Shown: positions 60,799 through 64,000 of the stretch, piece after piece
Layout of the letters: every line of letters starts with the position of its first letter
How positions within the stretch are numbered: the stretch's first letter is position 1
Origin: Bacteroidota bacterium
GTDB taxonomy: Bacteria; Bacteroidota; Bacteroidia; Chitinophagales; Chitinophagaceae
Assembly: GCA_023424015.1 (NCBI GenBank)
Contig: JAFAEM010000017.1
Location: forward strand, 1-64,000
Direction: 5' to 3'
DNA length: 64,000 nt
Program-made: the position numbers and the translations under genes
The notes under the pieces: generated by a model
What the model saw: the letters and a program-made list of their open reading frames with translations, nothing else
Database searches by the model: none
Told to the model about the DNA's origin: nothing

Positions 60799-63051
60799 AT
60801 GAATAATTCTATGGAAAATGGTTTTTACATACAGTTATTCAGCCCACATGGGCTTATCAGGCATACAGATCCGGAGATAGGGCGCGACAAAGACACAGGC
60901 GGACAGGTGAAATATGTGCTCGAATTACTTGAACACCTATCACTACATCCACAGGTGAGAAAAGTAGACCTGTTCACCCGCCGCATCGTTGATAAAAGAG
61001 TGTCCACCTCTTACGAAAAAGAAATAGAGATCATCAATGAAAAAGCACGCATCATTCGCGTGAATTGTGGCGGTAATGCATACAGGCATAAAGAAGTATT
61101 GTGGGATCACCTTGATGAATTTATTGATAAGACCATCCGCTTTATAGAGAAGCAGGATGATTTTCCGGATGTAGTACATGGTCACTATGCAGATGGAAAT
61201 TACCTGGCACGACAAATCAGCGAAGTATTTGGCATTCCATTTATAGCAACTGGACATTCATTGGGGCGCAATAAAAAAAATATCCTGCTTAAAGACGGAA
61301 TGTCTGCAGAGAAGATCGATGAAAAATTCAATATGCAGCGTCGCATCGATGAAGAGGAACATACGCTGAAGTCGTCGGATGCGGTGATCGTAAGTACGCA
61401 ACACGAGATCGACACGCAATACGGTCTTTATAAGAATAAAGAAGAAGGGAAGTTTTATGTGATACCACCCGGTGTTAACAATGAACAGTTCTACCCTTTT
61501 TATCGCTACGATATGCCTTCCTTTAAGATGAGTATCGAGCAGGAACAGGCATTGTACCGTTTGAACTCGGATATTGAACGATTTTTATTTAACCCTGCCA
61601 AACCCCTTATTCTTTCGATCGGAAGGGCTGATAAAAGAAAAAATTTCGAGGCCATCATTCAATCTTATGGGCAGGACAAGGAACTCCAGGCAATGGCCAA
61701 CCTCGCAATATTCGCCGGAGTGCGAAAAGATATTACGCAAATGGCCGCAGACGAACAGGATATCCTGACCAACCTCTTATTGTTGCTGGACAAATACGAT
61801 CTCTATGGAAAGATGGCCATTCCTAAAAAGAATGATCCCAAGTTGGAAGTGCCTGAGATCTACCGTATTGCAGCCCGCAAAAAGGGAGTATTTGTAAACG
61901 CAACACCTGGCGAAAATTTTGGACTTACACTTGTTGAAGCGGCTGCCTGCGGATTACCAGTGGTGGCATCCCCTACAGGCGGTCCCAAGGAGATCATCGA
62001 ACAGTGCGACAATGGCATGCTGGTCGATGTGGAGGATCCAAAAGCTATTGCCGACGCTTTGAAAAAGATAATTTCCGACCAGACGCTATGGGAAAAATAT
62101 TCCGCAAATGGAATCGTGGCTACAAGCCAGCAATATTCCTGGACAGCGCATTGTAATAAGTACATGGAGATCGTGGCCAATCTCTTCAACCGCAATGAAG
62201 CTGATCTTCGTATGGCAAAAAAGACGGCATATGGCAGAAAGCTGGTAAAAGCACGGCAGTATATAATAACCGATCTGGACGGTACGCTGATAGACGGCAG
62301 TGAAACGGATGGGCTTGGTGAATTAAAACAATGGATCAATGAGCGGCAGGATGAAGTGGTGTTTGGAATTGCCAGCGGTCGTAATATGAAACTGACAGCT
62401 GAAGCTTTTGAAACTTACGATCTGCCGGCTCCTGATATTCTTATCTGTTCAGCCGGCTCCGAGATCTACTATACCCGGAATTTCATCCCTGATAATGGCT
62501 GGGAAAGCCATATCGATTACCAATGGAAACGCAGCGAACTCGAAAAAACTCTTTCAAAGTTTCCGGGTATTCATCTTCAGGAAGCCAATGCGCAGCGAAA
62601 ATTCAAATTAAGTTACTATGTAGGTGAGAAATTTAACGAAGATGATATGGCCAATCTGTACAAATTTCTTGACGATCATAAACTGAGGGCCAAGATCCTG
62701 CTCACGGAAAATAAATTTCTTGACCTCCTGCCATTTCGGGCCAGTAAAGGGAACGCGGTGCGTTATCTTAGTTATAAATGGAAAGTGCCCCTTGAAGATT
62801 TCATTACGGCCGGCAACAGTGGTAATGACAAGGATATGCTGACCGGCAAGATCAAAGGCATTGTAGTAGCCAACTACAGTCCCGAACTGGAACAGCTGAA
62901 AAAAAATAAGTTCATCTATTTCACAAAATATCCACTTTCCCGTGGTGTGCTGGAAGGAATTGTTCACTACAAAAGCCTCAACGCTAACCCAGTTCCTCAT
63001 AGAGAAGAAAGCCTCACACCCACCCCCCTCACCGAAAAAGATGGGGCTTAG
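60799..63051 (+). CDS. Sucrose-phosphate-synthase-like glycosyltransferase fused to a HAD phosphatase
   Basis: From ATG 60799 (or 60811) the product has about 750 residues. Residues about 10-480 are a GT-B glycosyltransferase: SPHGLIRHTDPEIGRDKDTGG near the start, then SIGRADKRKNFEAII and the nucleotide-sugar site GENFGLTLVEAAACGLPVVAS. Residues about 490-730 form a HAD-IIB phosphatase starting DLDGTLID (Asp492). This two-domain plan is that of fused sucrose-phosphate synthase and sucrose-phosphate phosphatase, making sucrose (or a similar glycoside) from UDP-glucose and fructose-6-phosphate. It is divergent from a GH32/43-like gene, so sucrose turnover is a natural hypothesis. Confidence 0.85.
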   Translation: MNNSMENGFYIQLFSPHGLIRHTDPEIGRDKDTGGQVKYVLELLEHLSLHPQVRKVDLFTRRIVDKRVSTSYEKEIEIINEKARIIRVNCGGNAYRHKEVLWDHLDEFIDKTIRFIEKQDDFPDVVHGHYADGNYLARQISEVFGIPFIATGHSLGRNKKNILLKDGMSAEKIDEKFNMQRRIDEEEHTLKSSDAVIVSTQHEIDTQYGLYKNKEEGKFYVIPPGVNNEQFYPFYRYDMPSFKMSIEQEQALYRLNSDIERFLFNPAKPLILSIGRADKRKNFEAIIQSYGQDKELQAMANLAIFAGVRKDITQMAADEQDILTNLLLLLDKYDLYGKMAIPKKNDPKLEVPEIYRIAARKKGVFVNATPGENFGLTLVEAAACGLPVVASPTGGPKEIIEQCDNGMLVDVEDPKAIADALKKIISDQTLWEKYSANGIVATSQQYSWTAHCNKYMEIVANLFNRNEADLRMAKKTAYGRKLVKARQYIITDLDGTLIDGSETDGLGELKQWINERQDEVVFGIASGRNMKLTAEAFETYDLPAPDILICSAGSEIYYTRNFIPDNGWESHIDYQWKRSELEKTLSKFPGIHLQEANAQRKFKLSYYVGEKFNEDDMANLYKFLDDHKLRAKILLTENKFLDLLPFRASKGNAVRYLSYKWKVPLEDFITAGNSGNDKDMLTGKIKGIVVANYSPELEQLKKNKFIYFTKYPLSRGVLEGIVHYKSLNANPVPHREESLTPTPLTEKDGA

Positions 63052-63073
63052 AACCCAGAAATATAAAGGTTCT

Positions 63074-63136
63074 ATCCAGAATCCAGTATCCAGTATCAAG
63101 TATCCAGTATCAAGTATCCAGTATCAAGTATCCAGT
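63074..63136 (+). repeat. Heptamer array (ATCCAGT/ATCAAGT type)
   Basis: Nine units in phase (ATCCAGA, ATCCAGT twice, then alternating ATCAAGT and ATCCAGT) lie 22 bp after the sucrose-phosphate-synthase-like gene. The unit is a rotation of AGTATCC, the unit of the array at 58468-58502. Confidence 0.9.
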
Positions 63137-63278
63137 ACCCCTTCACCGTAGCTTCGGCGGGCAAGCCAACCACCGACTGTCCACAAGGGCGTGATTTTTG
63201 CTATAAACCCATACCCTGTTAGTAGTATTGGTCCGTACCTACTCAGCCATGTAACTTACAAATCAAAAAATACGGATC

Positions 63279-64000
63279 ATGAAAAGACTGTTATCTCTTT
63301 CTCTAATTTTTTTCGCGATGCAATCCGATGCTCAGATCCTGAAACGAATTGCTGATCGGACTAAACAAAAAACCGAAAACAAGGTTGCCGAAAAGGTATC
63401 GGAAAAAGTATCGGATGCCGCAACCAAACCGATCGATGAAGCCGGTCAGAAGAAAAAGAAAAAAGAACAGGATTCCCCTGCCGAACCTGGTGATGGAACA
63501 GACAAGGGCTCAACCTCAACCACCGGCAACCCAGAAAGCACGGATAAACCATCACTGACAAAAGAACCGGATCTTGCCACGTATTCCAAGTTTGATTTTG
63601 TACCGGGAGAAAAGATCCTGGTAGCAGAAGATTTTTCGCAGGATGCTATTGGTGATTTTCCGGTCAAATGGAATACGAATGCGAGTGGTGAAGTGGTGAA
63701 GGCCGCGGGTATGGATGGACACTGGCTGATGATTAAGAAAAAAGGTCGGTATATCCCGGAACATATCAGGGACCTGCCGGAAAATTTCACGCTGCAGTTT
63801 GACCTGGTATGCAATGATAAATTCAGTTATTATTCTAATGCGCTCGATTTGCTGATACTTACCGGCAGCAACGACAAACGTGTATTTGAACACAGCTTTA
63901 TTCCTCATGACAAAAGATCGGGTGTAAAGATCGGTATCCATCCGTCTGATGCAAGGTTGAAGGGTGGTATGGGTTATATCGATACTTATGAGGACGGCGC
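63279..64000 (+). CDS. OmpA-family-like exported protein, N-terminal part (runs off the window)
   Basis: The frame starts at ATG 63279 and is open to the last base, giving 240 residues of an unfinished protein. It has a signal peptide (MKRLLSLSLIFFAMQSDAQ), a Lys/Glu-rich coiled segment (QKTENKVAEKVSEKVSD), a low-complexity linker (about 50-95) and a beta-rich part with LVAEDFSQDAIGDFPVKW. This opening is typical of Bacteroidota OmpA-family envelope proteins, whose peptidoglycan-binding domain would lie beyond the window. That assignment rests on the N-terminus only. Confidence 0.65.
   Translation, partial: MKRLLSLSLIFFAMQSDAQILKRIADRTKQKTENKVAEKVSEKVSDAATKPIDEAGQKKKKKEQDSPAEPGDGTDKGSTSTTGNPESTDKPSLTKEPDLATYSKFDFVPGEKILVAEDFSQDAIGDFPVKWNTNASGEVVKAAGMDGHWLMIKKKGRYIPEHIRDLPENFTLQFDLVCNDKFSYYSNALDLLILTGSNDKRVFEHSFIPHDKRSGVKIGIHPSDARLKGGMGYIDTYEDG

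Noticed and set aside
1..64000. tRNA or rRNA genes, transposases
   Set aside because: I looked for cloverleaf-like and rRNA-like segments and transposase motifs and found none I could support.

Overview
The window looks like chromosome of a member of the Bacteroidota, most likely a Chitinophagaceae-type soil or water bacterium. The evidence is type IX secretion (T9SS) C-terminal sorting domains, many lipoproteins, a Bacteroidota-type promoter (TTG-N18-TAnnTTTG), weak Shine-Dalgarno signals, and a gene set typical of that family (LigD/Ku, MpaB-like oxygenase, TerC, ThuA/sugar-dehydrogenase/cytochrome fusions). No rRNA, tRNA, CRISPR array or transposase gene was recognised.

Positions 1-15051 hold an RHS-type polymorphic-toxin island. 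It starts with a Skp/OmpH-like periplasmic chaperone gene and a 2394-residue secreted SpvB/FG-GAP/YD-repeat RHS protein with a variable C-terminal domain, followed directly by a small lipoprotein gene (candidate immunity). Then come a decayed outer-membrane protein gene, a tiny T9SS-sorted protein carrying one YD-like motif, a truncated second copy of the chaperone leader, an AT-rich lipoprotein gene, and an orphan RHS tip (core plus a different C-terminus with an HExxH motif). Two more AT-rich lipoprotein genes, a secreted protein and a second, nearly identical copy of the tiny T9SS protein follow. This fits an RHS locus that swaps tips by recombination in the core. It is the strongest candidate for an under-described system here.

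15148-22818 is mostly housekeeping: histidine degradation (hutG, hutI) with a cation/proton antiporter, a GAPDH-family enzyme and a DbpA-like DEAD-box helicase. 23468-29702 encodes a large secreted sugar-dehydrogenase-like multidomain protein and the paired dihaem cytochrome and beta-helix protein. 29797-36411 has a P-type ATPase, an EthD-like lipoprotein, an aldose-epimerase-like protein, TerC, an MpaB-like oxygenase and an unusual carbohydrate-binding/HhH fusion. 36675-43326 has a ThuA/sugar dehydrogenase/cytochrome c fusion, a mono-haem cytochrome, a GNAT enzyme, an exported cyanophycinase-like peptidase and a Gfo/Idh/MocA oxidoreductase. 43417-50085 has the LigD-Ku end-joining pair, a nucleotidyltransferase, EcsC and a GH18 chitinase. 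50165-58294 has a calcium-type P-ATPase and assorted envelope or small proteins. 58493-63051 has a YdcF-like protein and a divergent pair of a GH32/43-like glycosidase and a sucrose-phosphate-synthase/phosphatase-like fusion. The window ends inside an OmpA-family-like gene.

A second theme is intergenic: degenerate tandem arrays with a strict 7-bp period (one with 6 bp) recur at or next to gene ends, several overlapping stop codons. There is also a 79-bp repeat built of nonamers and a hairpin, and a small element with 14-bp inverted ends that has a relative elsewhere in the window.
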